NCBI GenBank assembly: GCA_002840755.1
Contig: PHBZ01000025.1
Location: 16,107 to 80,106, forward strand
Source: Chloroflexi bacterium HGW-Chloroflexi-10
GTDB taxonomy: Bacteria; Chloroflexota; Anaerolineae; Anaerolineales; Anaerolineaceae
Direction: 5' to 3'
DNA: 64,000 nucleotides
Shown here: one piece after another, positions 21,301 to 28,924 of the stretch
How the letters are laid out: each line of letters opens with the position of its first letter
How positions within the stretch are numbered: position 1 is the first letter of the stretch
Position numbers and translations under genes: made by a program
The notes under the pieces: model-generated
The model's database searches: none
The model's input: only the letters and a program-made list of their open reading frames with translations
What the model was told of the DNA's origin: nothing

Positions 21301-24300
21301 ATCCCAGCCGGTCAGACCAGCCAGACAATTTCTGTAGCCGTGATCAATGATGCGATTGCAGAATTCAGCGAAACAGTCCAGCTCACCCTCACCGCCTCCA
21401 GCGGTATAGTTACACTGGATGCTACTCCGGAGAATCGGGTTGCTATCCTCAATATCACCGATGATGAAACCGACCCAACCATATCGATCAATGATGTCTC
21501 GGTTACTGAAGCAGACAGCGGAACCACTACAGCCAGCTTCACGGCAACCCTCAGCCATCTCAGTGAAAAAGGTGTCACAGTTCAGTATCGCACCACCAAC
21601 GGCACTGCCATAGCTCCGGATGATTTCACAGCTGCCACAGGAACACTCTCCTTCAGCGGTACCGAACTGACCAAAAATATTGCTGTCCTGGTTGCCGGTG
21701 ATGAACTTGTCGAAGAGAACGAGTCTTACAATGTTGTTTTGGAAAACCCAACCCATGCCGCCCTCAACAAGGGTGTAGGAGCGGGAACAATCCTTGAAAA
21801 TGACTCGGCAATCGTCCGTGTGGAAACGACCATTAATGCCGCCGAAGAGGATCTGGCTGCGGGACAATTCACCCTGACCCTGACACAAATGGTTGACAGT
21901 GCTTTGACGGTTACCTATTCGGTTGACGGTTCTGCAACCGCTGATTCGGATTACACAGCGCTTTCAGGTACGGTAACCATCCCGGCCAATACGCTTACAA
22001 CAACCATCGCCGTAACACCATTAGAAGACGATTTGATTGAAGGAACGGAAACGGTTTCTGTGACCCTCCTCACTGTAGATAATAGCCGCGTTTCCATTAA
22101 TACTGCTCCGGAAAACCAGACAGCTTCTGTGGACATTGTCGACAACGATTCTGCAGTGGTCAGCGTTGGTGCCAGTCCATCCACCACGGCGGAAGGCAGC
22201 GCCACACCCGCTACCTTTACCCTGACTCTGGATAAACAGTCTCAATCTGCAGTTACTGTTTCTTATCTCATTTCAGGTACTGCCACTCAAATTGCGGACT
22301 ATACATCATTAAGCGGTTCTGTCACCATCCCAGCGCTGACTTCTTCAGTCAACATCGACCTCTCTGCTATTGATGATCTCATTGTGGAAGGCGATGAAAC
22401 TGTAATCCTGACCCTCAACGGGACCAACAATCCAAGTATTTCCGTGTCAGCTCAGCCAGCCACGATCACATTTGCGGACAACGATACGGCTGAATTCAGC
22501 ATTCTGGCGACCACAAGCCCTGCTATAGAAAACGGGCTAGGTGCAGCCACTAATGGACTATTTACTATTACGTTAAGTAAGGTTGCCCGAGCCGACGTCA
22601 CAGTTGATGTGGCTGTGACCGGCAGCGCCACCAATGGAACGGATTACACCAGCATTGCTTCTAGTATCACCTTCCTCGCTGGTGAGACCATGAAAACCAT
22701 CCCACTGATGGTCACTGAAGATTCCCTGGTAGAAGGCGTTGAAACCGCTGTCCTGTCCATCTCCAACCCACAAGCAGCCGGTGAATTGGAGGATGCCTTG
22801 TTCTCCATCTCGGAAACTGCCAATGATGCGATCGTCACCATCACCGATGATGATACTGCCATTGCCAGTATTGCAGGGGTAAGTGATGGCGCAGAGCCGG
22901 GCATTAATGGTCAGTTCACCGTCAATGTGGACAAAGCCTCCCAATCAGCTGTCACCCTGACTTATGAAGTAGATGGCGCCTCCACCGCCACACCTGATGA
23001 GGATTACACAGCCTTGACCGGTTCGGTTATCATCCCTGCCGGTGCCAGCAGCGCTAGCATTATTGTAGATGTGCTGGATGATAACATCGCTGAAAACAAC
23101 GAAATCGTCACACTGAACCTGATCGAAACCAGCAGTAGCCTTGTCACCATTGACCTGTCTGATGATACGGCCTCGGCAACCATCACCAGCGATGATGCAG
23201 ACCCGGTGGTCAGCCTCGCGGCACCTATTGGTATCCTCACCGAAGGCGACACAGGGACAACCACAGCCACCTTCACCGTCACCATGAACCGCGACAGCCA
23301 AAAAGGTGTTAGTGTAGCCTATACCACGCTGGATGGAACAGCATTGCAACCCACAGATTACACCACCTCTGCCGGTATACTGACCCTCGGAAATGGGGTT
23401 ACCAATACAACCATTGATGTGACTATCCTGGGTGACACCCTGGTGGAAGGTGACGAGACTTTCATTCTCACACTCAGTGAGGCAAACAATGCCACATTCT
23501 CCAATGAGGAAGACACTCTCAGTGCGAACGCTACTGTGACAGATGACGACACCGCCTTATTGAGTATCGCCAACACCCAGAATGGTGCCGAACCCGCAAC
23601 CAACGGTTTGTTCACCCTGACCCTGTCCAATCCGGTACAGGTGGATACCACCATCGGGTACAGCGTGGCGGGAACAGCTTCCGTTGGGACAGATTACACA
23701 GCACTGTCAGGCACAATTACCATCCCGGCTCTATCCACATCGGTTACGATTACTGTACCGGTTTTGGATGATACAATTTCAGAGAATTCAGAGACAGTCA
23801 TAGTAACCCTGACCGATGTGAGTGGTCTGGTTTCGCTGGATACCACTCCCGCAAATCTGACCGCCTCAGTCACTATGAACGATAATGAAGCCGACCCAAC
23901 CATTTCCATTAATGATGTTTCGGTTACGGAAGCAGACAGCGGAACAACCACTGCCAACTTCACCGTGACCCTCAGTCATCTGAGCGAGAAAGGTGTCTCG
24001 GTTCAGTATGGCACTACCAACGGCACTGCCGTCGATCCGGATGATTTCACCGCTACAAACGGAACACTTTCCTTCAGCGGCACCGAACTGACTAAAACCA
24101 TTACTGTTCTGGTTGCAGGTGATGTGCTTGTCGAAGAGAACGAGTCTTACAATGTTGTTTTAGAGACCCCAATCAACTCCACCCTCAATGATGGGGAAGG
24201 TGCGGGTGCCATCCTGGAAAATGATACGGCCGTCGTTCGTATGGAAACGACCAACAATGCCGCCGAAGAGGATCTGGCTGCGGGTCAATTCACCCTGACC

Positions 24301-27300
24301 CTGACACAAATGGTTGACACAGATGTGACTGTTGCCTATTCGGTTGACGGTTCTGCAACTGCCGCTTCAGATTACGCTGCTTTATCCGGTTGGGTTACCA
24401 TTCCAGCCAATACCCTTACAACAACCATCGCCATAACACCATTCGAGGATAACCTGGTCGAGGGTACGGAAACCATTGCAGTGACCCTCGCCTCTGTGAA
24501 CAACAGTCACGTCTCCATCGATACTGCCCCGGAAAACCAATCAGCTTCTGTAGACATTGTCGACAACGATTCCGCGATGGTCAGTGTCAGTGCCAACCCA
24601 TCCACCACGGCGGAGGGCAGCAGCACGCCAGGTACATTTATCTTTACCCTGGATAAGCAGGCGCAGTCTGCCGTTACCCTTTCCTATTCTGTTTCGGGTT
24701 CCGCCATATCGCCTACTGATTATTCGTCCTTGAGCGGCACTATCATCATTCCCGCCCTGACTTCTTCTGTCAGTATCGACGTCTCTTCTATAGATGATAT
24801 TATCGTCGAAGGCGATGAGAATGTCATTCTGACCCTCACTGAAACCAACAATTCCGCTGTTACGGTCGCATCTGATGCCGGTCTATCGGCAACCGTCACT
24901 TTTACAGATAATGATACTGCTGAGTTCAGCATCACAGCCTCTATAGACGCAGCATCCGAGAATGGTGTGGGTTCCCCCACCGATGGTGAATTCACCTTTA
25001 CGATGACCAAAGCTGCTCGCGTTGATGTAACGATCAATGTGGCAGTATCTGGCTCCGCTGCTAACGGCACGGATTACAACACAATTGGATCTTCTCTCAC
25101 TTTTCAGGCTGGTGAAACATCGAAAACAATCACTGTGGCTGTCATTGAGGATACACTTGTCGAAGGAAACGAAACCGCCACCCTGGCCATCTCCGACCCG
25201 CAGCCAGCGGATGGAGTAGACAGCAGTCTGTTCTCCATCTCTGATACCACCAGTTCTGCGACTGTAATTATCACCGATGATGATCCGGACCCCACAACAA
25301 GTGTAAATGATCCTGAGGTAACAGAAGGCGACACGGGAGTAAACACCCTGACGTTTGTTATCACGCTCTCACACGAAAGTACAAAGACCGGTATGGTTGA
25401 TTACACACTGGAGGGAGATAGCGCAACGTCGGATGTAGATTTTGTATTCAAATCCGGAACACTTACCTATGAACCTGGTGAAACCAGCAAATCCGTCGAT
25501 GTCTCCGTCATCGGAGACCTGATAGAGGAACCCACTGAAACTTTCCATTTGAGGCTTTCAAACGGAATCAACATCACCATTCAGGATGATTCGGGAATCG
25601 GAACGATCCGGGATAATGATACGGCTGAGTTGAACATTGCCGATGTCTCAATGGCGGAAGGCAATGACGGGAACACTGAGTTCAACTTTACGGTTACCAT
25701 GAACCCACCCACCATAGAAACAGTCACCGTCGATTTTGCTACAGAGGACAACACCACGCTTGCCAGTGAGGATTACACTGCAACATCCGGTACTCTTACG
25801 TTCGGCCCAATGGAAACCACTCAGACAATCACGGTTCTTGTATCCGGGGATACGGTATATGAGAATGATGAGAGTTTCCTCGTCAACCTAAGCAACTCGG
25901 AAAACGCTGTGATATCTACAACAGCGAACCAGGGCACCGGAACCATTGAAAATGATGAAGCGCAACCGATTCTCTCAATCGGGTCAGTCAGCCAAAACGA
26001 AGGCAACAGTGGAACCAGCGATTTCGTCTTTACAATCACGATGGACCACGCCAGTGCCTTTACAACAACGGTTGATTATGCTACGGAAAATGGAACAGCG
26101 ACGACAGCCGGAGGTGATTACTTGGCAGCAAATGGTACGCTTACCTTTAATCCTGGGGATACGATCAAAACAATCCGGATCAGCATCAATGGTGACCGGC
26201 TGGTAGAAAGTAACGATACGTTCGTGGTCAACCTGAGTAATATGTCTGATAACGCAACAATTTCCCCGATTGCAAACCAGGGCACCGGAATAATATTAAA
26301 CGACGACCACGCTCCTACCCTGCTTTCTAATATCACACAGGTGGTGGACGAGGACAATATACTCGCATTTATTCTTACTGATTTCACGGATGCTTATACC
26401 GATGCCGATAATGACGCGTTGGTCAGTGTAACCGTCACTTCTCTGCCTACTCACGGTGTACTCAAAATTAACACAACCGCAATTACGCTCAATCAGGTAA
26501 TCCTCGCGGCAAACTTGAGCAGTCTGACCTACACCCCAGCATCGCAGTATTTTGGAAGCGACTCCTTCACATGGACTGCTTCCGATGGAGTAAATATGGC
26601 AGTCGCTGCCTGCCAGGTCAACATCACTGTAACCTCCGTCAACGACGCACCCACACTGGATGAAATTGCTGATGTCGAAATTCTCCGAAATGCCCCCAGC
26701 CTGGAACTTCAGCTGACCGGGATCTCGGCAGGAGGCGATGGCGAAATTGCCGGTCTGACAGTAACTGCTGAATCCAATAATTCGACAGTGTTACCCAACC
26801 CGGTAGCGACTTACCAAAGCGGTACCTGGAAACTTACCCTGCATCCAACGGCAGTTTCCGGTACGGCAACGGTCACTGTCACCGTTGATGACAAAGGCAC
26901 GACAAACAACCTGGTCACACGAACCTTTATCGTTACAGCCAAAGACCCAAGCATTGTGATAACTCCCTTAAATGGGCTAACGACCAACGAAGATGGCGGA
27001 ACAGCCGTATTCTCCGTTCGCTTAGGTGTCAGACCGAACAGCACGGTGAGCATTGCCCTGTCCAGTTCAAATGACAATGAGGGCATCACTGATAAAACCA
27101 CCCTGGTATTTACGCCGGATAACTGGAACACACCGCAGCAAGTAACGATTACCGGTCTAGATGATGATCAAATTGATGGGACTATTGAATATCAGATCAT
27201 TCTGAATCCATCAGGAAGCAGTGACTCTGAATATCGCACAATGGAAACCCTATCAGTCCGGGTTAACAATCAGGATAACGACGTTGAAAACAATAACTGG

Positions 27301-27330
27301 AGTGTATTCCTGCCCTTGCTCGTCAAATAG
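12361..27330 (+). CDS. Giant secreted multi-domain Calx-beta protein
   Basis: About 4,989 residues, roughly a quarter of the window. I start it at the ATG at 12361, which gives a signal peptide (hydrophobic FFICIIVMIFSGLIPI, cleavage probably after VHAA); a TTG 42 bases upstream adds only an unlikely extension. Residues ~41-505 form Gly/Asn-rich repeats typical of a right-handed beta-helix. Residues ~670-1050 hold cadherin-like and one cadherin domain. Residues ~1050-4650 are about 31 Calx-beta modules of ~116 residues, each with LVEGDE-like and final DDD/DND calcium-ligand motifs. More cadherin-like domains follow, then a divergent last Calx-beta-like module and the C-terminus VFLPLLVK. It is probably a calcium-stabilised, fibrous surface adhesin or matrix protein. 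Confidence 0.9.
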   Translation: MKYRLTSSGTSIVKHMSFFICIIVMIFSGLIPIHTVHAASTWYVSTSGTDNGSCGAELTPCETIAQAVSNAASGDTILVGAGIFFPPTETPININKNLTILGQGATDTMVYRSGTARSVFDVSGADVLVTLENLTIWNGSGTQGGGAKVSNGASLTLNGVTLKDNRAANGAGVYLEGTGNLTVSNSTFTNNIATGNGGGIFKAGTGTLNVTSSTFGGSSSVRNQALNGAAIYLAEGAATISGGSFSSNTASGSGGAFYLANGTLQTSSGVLISSNTATLNGGGIYQAGGTLTLTESTLNNNAAVLGAGVYQQAGTLVTNSSTFNANTASTSGAGLYLASTSGANTLANTTISGNTANGSGTSDGGGAIYKAGASTLNLDSLTIAYNISARNVNSGLRVISGSGAITAENSLFYANGTGITHVNCSGVINATGETNLDSGTTCGLSPDRSNKDPQLISLANNGGLTFTHALPYLNGNNPAIDAGSTSLLIDQRGKTRATGVHPDVGAFEFQQPTISVNTATELSYTELDGATQIAPIASYVDDVSAYATGDQLMVSLSEPHQSGDVLGIKTTTKIQVIPNSGSYYILYDGSTNIGTVTGGKYQAIPDSSALVISFTSNASRTAIEYLIRAVSFENTLINPVTTNRTVSFSILHDGVNGTDSRDIIVLNPNLLPLAKNISTTISENGSLMDALFSDASHFEDPDQHGLYGVIITQLPTHGALTVNGAPAILDTMVEIGSGVAYTPTNNYYGADSFRWKAVDNGNESIPGSDKKVSTLAATYSINVVAINDAPTTNSQTSKTLAGVAEDTSSPSGNSVSDLITSATSAYYDADGDVFAGVAVVANASTADQGFWQFSTNSGSTWTNLPAAVGTDPDITKALVLESEAMLRFLPAANWNGTPGGLAIHVWDGTAGLLSGSAGILRDISSLVSTSGSFSSNSISLLTEITPVNDDPTLVLLSSTQVAENMPIGALIGTVSATDADLVTNPGDETMTYTLGGTDASKFSIAGNELKTTEMFNFESMPSYDIEITATDIESKSVTTPFTIMVMDDILTVSISNTVNANEKAIPDNGQFTFTLEKSYPYDVVINYTLTGSADSPSDYTLLDGVTPLAGTVTFLAEETEKYLTVSVSDDDMVEGDESVILTLTGTDNADVVVAGPPANTGTVTISDDDFSSATIAANVATAVEDGANGRFIVTLDKESKTDTVVTYSISGTAANNTDYTSLGSGDPLTGTVTIPAYTSSATIDVEALTDSLVEGTQTVILTLDSTDNSRISVSGSATVDITDVDSATISIAGTTAAREPSTNGLFTLTMSHAAEYAVTVDISSNPASSSDFADLPDTITFPAGQTTATIQVMVIDDTYDENDETLTVTLGTITGNGQFSTGTEFASILVVDDDALPRISIDDVTIDPEGDAGSATTARFTVTLNRATEKAVQIDYVTADDTAVSESDYTATSGTHTFDTATHETSFTFDVTINGDDLVEGDEALNIELTLVNSSNGVISKGIGIATINDDDEAEVQVTASTATTIEGSSTAGQYTVTLTKASQVPVVVNYTIEGTATAGSDFTALAGSVTIPANSLSATISLVSTQDDLVEDDETVSITLTGTNNSGVDLGTNLTASITIEDEDLAVTSVAASPSSTTEGSATPGTFTLTLDKQSQSDITVNYSITGTATSGTDFTELSGNALIPALTSSISINLSAIDDNIVEGDETVIMTLSGTDNSRVSVAAQAATITFEDNDAAEFSVTATQSAAAENGIDEPTNGQYTITLSNAARANVTIDVTMSGSATNGDDYTSITSPVTFLAGETEKTISLAVSEDELVEGDETAILTISNPQATGGLSNTLFSISETANLATVTISDDDTAALTILATSSPAIEGTANGEFTITASKASQDEVSVDYTITGTATNEADYTVLSGTITIPANQTNVTIPVTVVDDDLVEGTESVILTLSAPTSGLVQIDSGSSGTAILDIQDNDQALISIEKLTDTAENGNAESFLISVDKPSQGDLPVTFSLGGTTDSSGGYQDYSLSSADAVLSGSTLTLPGGASSAHLTVTPINDNLVEGSETLIVNLEGPTTGLVIVTSVETDNSAAMTIADDDTATLTISASGSPAEGSANGAFTISTSKNSQTSTTVQYSITGTAANGSDFTSAGAALSGTVTIPAFTASVDLPITIVNDLIVEDTETIALTLTSPDSGLVQIDTGTGKSANLSIIDNDTAAISVLTSANAAEGGAVGSFVVSVSKASQSAVAVGISIGGTASNPSDYSLSSPNAQSLTSSVVTLAPGALSAEIRVTPIDDNLVEGGENLVIIITSPQTGSVTVGTPNTAAMVLADNDTSIIEVANISNAAEGGDTGQFEITSSKPSATDITVTFTISGSANKDGDHQDFNLNSTNETLTATTIIIPAGETSTSIDLTAVNDSVVETTEDVILTLSGSSSELAPVSASEGGAATVLITDNDSGTISINASDSSILESDAGLQYTVTTTAASQQPIEVTYTLTGNAQNGEDYNLSTLMTGSVTIPAYITQATFDLTPVQDTLVEGNESVVLNLSGTNNTDLSIATDETQSSTITINDDDTAQFSILAAPGSAAENGEGTPSNGEYTIELSNAARANVTLDVAVTGSASNGTDYTSIVSSITFLASETTKTIPLAVIEDALVEGNETAILTISNPQPADGLDSGLFSISVAATSATVTISDDDTAIASIARDSNAAEPDSDGQFSVSVDKASQAAVTLTYEVDGSSTATDGSDYTTLSGEVIIPAGEFSGTIILDVKDDTIAENDERITLNLTGVSSSRVSLHTTNNTAELTITSDDTDPTISIDDVTVTEGNTGTTTASFTVTLSHLSEKGVTVEYSTANETAIAGSDYTAGSGTLTFSNTQLTQTVSVLVAGDLLVEDTESFNLNLTNPANATFLKQTGTGSITNDDNASVSIANTQNAAEPATNGQFTLTLSNPVQVDTSITYAVTGNATPGADYSALTGSVIIPAGQTSQTISVAVINDAIAEFSETVQLTLTASSGIVTLDATPENRVAILNITDDETDPTISINDVSVTEADSGTTTASFTATLSHLSEKGVTVQYRTTNGTAIAPDDFTAATGTLSFSGTELTKNIAVLVAGDELVEENESYNVVLENPTHAALNKGVGAGTILENDSAIVRVETTINAAEEDLAAGQFTLTLTQMVDSALTVTYSVDGSATADSDYTALSGTVTIPANTLTTTIAVTPLEDDLIEGTETVSVTLLTVDNSRVSINTAPENQTASVDIVDNDSAVVSVGASPSTTAEGSATPATFTLTLDKQSQSAVTVSYLISGTATQIADYTSLSGSVTIPALTSSVNIDLSAIDDLIVEGDETVILTLNGTNNPSISVSAQPATITFADNDTAEFSILATTSPAIENGLGAATNGLFTITLSKVARADVTVDVAVTGSATNGTDYTSIASSITFLAGETMKTIPLMVTEDSLVEGVETAVLSISNPQAAGELEDALFSISETANDAIVTITDDDTAIASIAGVSDGAEPGINGQFTVNVDKASQSAVTLTYEVDGASTATPDEDYTALTGSVIIPAGASSASIIVDVLDDNIAENNEIVTLNLIETSSSLVTIDLSDDTASATITSDDADPVVSLAAPIGILTEGDTGTTTATFTVTMNRDSQKGVSVAYTTLDGTALQPTDYTTSAGILTLGNGVTNTTIDVTILGDTLVEGDETFILTLSEANNATFSNEEDTLSANATVTDDDTALLSIANTQNGAEPATNGLFTLTLSNPVQVDTTIGYSVAGTASVGTDYTALSGTITIPALSTSVTITVPVLDDTISENSETVIVTLTDVSGLVSLDTTPANLTASVTMNDNEADPTISINDVSVTEADSGTTTANFTVTLSHLSEKGVSVQYGTTNGTAVDPDDFTATNGTLSFSGTELTKTITVLVAGDVLVEENESYNVVLETPINSTLNDGEGAGAILENDTAVVRMETTNNAAEEDLAAGQFTLTLTQMVDTDVTVAYSVDGSATAASDYAALSGWVTIPANTLTTTIAITPFEDNLVEGTETIAVTLASVNNSHVSIDTAPENQSASVDIVDNDSAMVSVSANPSTTAEGSSTPGTFIFTLDKQAQSAVTLSYSVSGSAISPTDYSSLSGTIIIPALTSSVSIDVSSIDDIIVEGDENVILTLTETNNSAVTVASDAGLSATVTFTDNDTAEFSITASIDAASENGVGSPTDGEFTFTMTKAARVDVTINVAVSGSAANGTDYNTIGSSLTFQAGETSKTITVAVIEDTLVEGNETATLAISDPQPADGVDSSLFSISDTTSSATVIITDDDPDPTTSVNDPEVTEGDTGVNTLTFVITLSHESTKTGMVDYTLEGDSATSDVDFVFKSGTLTYEPGETSKSVDVSVIGDLIEEPTETFHLRLSNGINITIQDDSGIGTIRDNDTAELNIADVSMAEGNDGNTEFNFTVTMNPPTIETVTVDFATEDNTTLASEDYTATSGTLTFGPMETTQTITVLVSGDTVYENDESFLVNLSNSENAVISTTANQGTGTIENDEAQPILSIGSVSQNEGNSGTSDFVFTITMDHASAFTTTVDYATENGTATTAGGDYLAANGTLTFNPGDTIKTIRISINGDRLVESNDTFVVNLSNMSDNATISPIANQGTGIILNDDHAPTLLSNITQVVDEDNILAFILTDFTDAYTDADNDALVSVTVTSLPTHGVLKINTTAITLNQVILAANLSSLTYTPASQYFGSDSFTWTASDGVNMAVAACQVNITVTSVNDAPTLDEIADVEILRNAPSLELQLTGISAGGDGEIAGLTVTAESNNSTVLPNPVATYQSGTWKLTLHPTAVSGTATVTVTVDDKGTTNNLVTRTFIVTAKDPSIVITPLNGLTTNEDGGTAVFSVRLGVRPNSTVSIALSSSNDNEGITDKTTLVFTPDNWNTPQQVTITGLDDDQIDGTIEYQIILNPSGSSDSEYRTMETLSVRVNNQDNDVENNNWSVFLPLLVK
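20452..22854 (+). repeat. Seven-module super-repeat, copy A (modules 15-21)
   Basis: Opens with TAIASIARDSNAAEP and closes after the third AEFS module. Each of its seven modules matches in order the seven modules of 22855-25284, several with near-identical DNA, for example the ANTQNAAEPA module at 21148 against 23568 and the AAEEDLAAGQFTLTL module at 21838 against 24259. Confidence 0.75.
22855..25284 (+). repeat. Seven-module super-repeat, copy B (modules 22-28)
   Basis: Opens with TAIASIAGVSDGAEP. The order of module types is the same as in 20452-22854, displaced by about 2.4 kb. The uneven identity between pairs suggests duplication followed by divergence or partial gene conversion. Confidence 0.75.
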
Positions 27331-27385
27331 ATTTTCACAGGGTTCAATTTAGTATCAGAAATACCAGAGTAACACTACCTGAGAA

Positions 27386-27423
27386 ATCCCCTACCCGCTC
27401 TCATAACTGAGCGAGTAGGGGAT
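27386..27423 (+). terminator. Hairpin terminator after the giant gene
   Basis: ATCCCCTACCCGCTC pairs with GAGCGAGTAGGGGAT with a single mismatch around an 8-base loop, 55 bases after the stop. No long T-run follows, so termination could be weaker than for a classic intrinsic terminator. Confidence 0.6.
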
Positions 27424-27768
27424 AACAACCCTCAGAGTAAACCAATTTATATTTTTCTACTGACTAATCCAGAAAGCACTGCGTTGTAATTTTCTAGGCT
27501 GCATATCCTTTTCAAAGGCTTCGCAATTGATTTATGCAACCAATATTTTCCGCTTTCTCTGTTATTAAACTGATAATAACTGTCTTTGTAAAATAGAGGA
27601 TAAAAGCCAACAGGTGCCTGCCAGGAGATTTAGTTGTATATTTAAATCCCTGATTAAATTATGCAGCTCAACCAGGAACACTATCGGCTTTCTAAGCCGG
27701 CGCACGCAACCAACAAAATTCAAGCACATAGTTGACGACGCATTTACCCGATAAAACTTTTTTAAGTC
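27424..27768. other. Intergenic stretch without a recognised gene
   Basis: Between the hairpin and the promoter of the next gene. It is AT-rich, has no open frame with a ribosome-binding site and no repeat I could recognise. Confidence 0.5.
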
Positions 27769-27845
27769 TTGCTTTTACATAAATAATGCTGTAAGATATA
27801 TTAATGTAAGTTAATTTACATTTTTTTTATTTATGTAAGTTTTAC
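27769..27845 (+). promoter_or_regulatory. Promoter and candidate RpiR operators before the HAD gene
   Basis: TTGCTT at 27769 and TAAGAT at 27792 are 17 bases apart. Directly downstream lies ATGTAAGTTAATTTACAT (27804-27821), an imperfect palindrome, and a second half-site ATGTAAGTTTTAC (27833-27845). The RpiR-family regulator HexR recognises a TGTAA...TTACA palindrome, so these are plausible sites for the RpiR proteins in this window. A ~200-base leader follows. Confidence 0.5.
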
Positions 27846-28041
27846 GAAACAAACACGTCATTCGTGCCAACGTGAACCACAGTTAATAAAAATTTCAATA
27901 TTACGATAATCTAGCCACACTTATCACATCGGCCAGGAAACAACCTGAAAACAAATTTAACTAAAAAATATGCAAGCTGAGAAAGCCACTATAGATAGTT
28001 ATTTTTTATTATTGATTTTATAAAACATAGGAGATAACAAA

Positions 28042-28728
28042 ATGATTAAAGCAATTTTTTTTGACGCAGCAGGAATATTATATACAAGAAATGGTCCAAC
28101 AGAGGAGTTTGCGATACATCTCCTTCAAGATAATGGATTTTCTACTGAGATTTCCTCTGATCTAATACAGAAACAATTTTCATTACGATCCCAAGCCAAC
28201 CAGGGTGTTATCAACCATGAGATATATTGGGAACAATACTTGTTGGTGCGGAAAGTCACTGATCCTGAACTACGAAAAAAGTTTATTGAACAAATCATTA
28301 ATTATTCAAACAACATTCAATCCATTCCAGGCAGCAGGGAGACACTTGCCGAATTAAAACGCCGGGGTTTTCTCATGGGAATTATCACAGATACGATGTA
28401 CCCTGTCGAATGGAAAATGCGCCGCCTTGAAAAAGCTGGTGTTGCTCAATTTATCGAAATCGTCGCTTGCTCGACGGATCTTGGTGCGCATAAACCAGAT
28501 CCTGTGGTTTATTCATATGCATTGCAGCAAGCGAACCTCACACCGGATGAATCCGCCTTCGTTGGGCATCTCGGTATTGAACTCGAGGGTGCTCAAAAAG
28601 CAGGAATGACCACGATTGCAATTAACTATGACGTTGATGCTAAGGCAGATTACTATTGCAGTTCGCTACTGGATTTATTGAATCTTCCAATTCTGCAAAA
28701 ATCCATACATGAGTCAATCGTGAAATAA
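28042..28728 (+). CDS. HAD-superfamily protein with altered catalytic motifs
   Basis: 228 residues, a haloacid-dehalogenase-like fold with cap domain. Motif I is FFDAAGILY: the nucleophile Asp is present but the Asp two residues later, the usual phosphatase acid/base, is Ala. Motif II is in IITDT and motif III is HKPDP. Motif IV reads FVGHLGIELEGA, where His and Glu replace the usual metal-binding Asp residues. The same variant motifs occur in the second half of the tandem HAD gene at 38671-40110, so the two are paralogues. It opens the first transporter cassette (RpiR, permease, binding protein). It may be a phosphatase, a phosphonatase-like enzyme or an inactive sensor. GGAGA precedes the ATG. 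Confidence 0.8.
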   Translation: MIKAIFFDAAGILYTRNGPTEEFAIHLLQDNGFSTEISSDLIQKQFSLRSQANQGVINHEIYWEQYLLVRKVTDPELRKKFIEQIINYSNNIQSIPGSRETLAELKRRGFLMGIITDTMYPVEWKMRRLEKAGVAQFIEIVACSTDLGAHKPDPVVYSYALQQANLTPDESAFVGHLGIELEGAQKAGMTTIAINYDVDAKADYYCSSLLDLLNLPILQKSIHESIVK

Positions 28729-28836
28729 ATATCAAAATTGTTCTATTGACCTTAAAAGGATCAGGTTCTTAGGGAGTTCTCTTAGAAAGTTTTGTAAGTA
28801 GCTGTAGAAGTAACCAAATAATAGCATTTTTATTGC

Positions 28837-28887
28837 TTGTAAATAGGTTTCATTTGATGTATTATAAAAATGTTAGTAAACTTACAT
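28837..28887 (+). promoter_or_regulatory. Promoter and palindromic operator before the first RpiR gene
   Basis: TTGTAA (28837) and TATTAT (28860) are 17 bases apart, followed by ATGTTAGTAAACTTACAT (28870-28887), a palindrome with mismatches. The same order of promoter then palindrome is seen before the other RpiR gene (45579-45631), which argues for autoregulation. Confidence 0.55.
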
Positions 28888-28924
28888 AATTATAATTTTT
28901 GTAAGTATCACAAACAGAGGTGCC

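Larger units (their letters stand above)
15508..26307 (+). repeat. Tandem array of about 31 Calx-beta modules
   Basis: Module boundaries are set by recurring [IV]-x-D-[DN]-[DE] ends followed by a beta-strand such as TAEFSI or TDPTISI. I counted 31 modules over 10.8 kb, averaging about 348 bases. Modules opening with AEFS...ENG are numbers 7, 14, 21 and 28, an exact spacing of seven, so the array has a higher-order period of about 2.4-2.5 kb. Counting was by eye. Confidence 0.8.

Noticed and set aside
15508..26307. Regularly spaced repeats suggestive of a CRISPR or satellite array
   Set aside because: The repeat unit is ~348 bases, stays in one reading frame and encodes Calx-beta motifs, so it is a protein repeat.
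12459..26387. Many minus-strand frames of 60-280 codons inside the giant gene
   Set aside because: They recur at the same place in each Calx-beta module, have Val/Ser-rich translations and no start signals, so they reflect codon bias of the real plus-strand gene.
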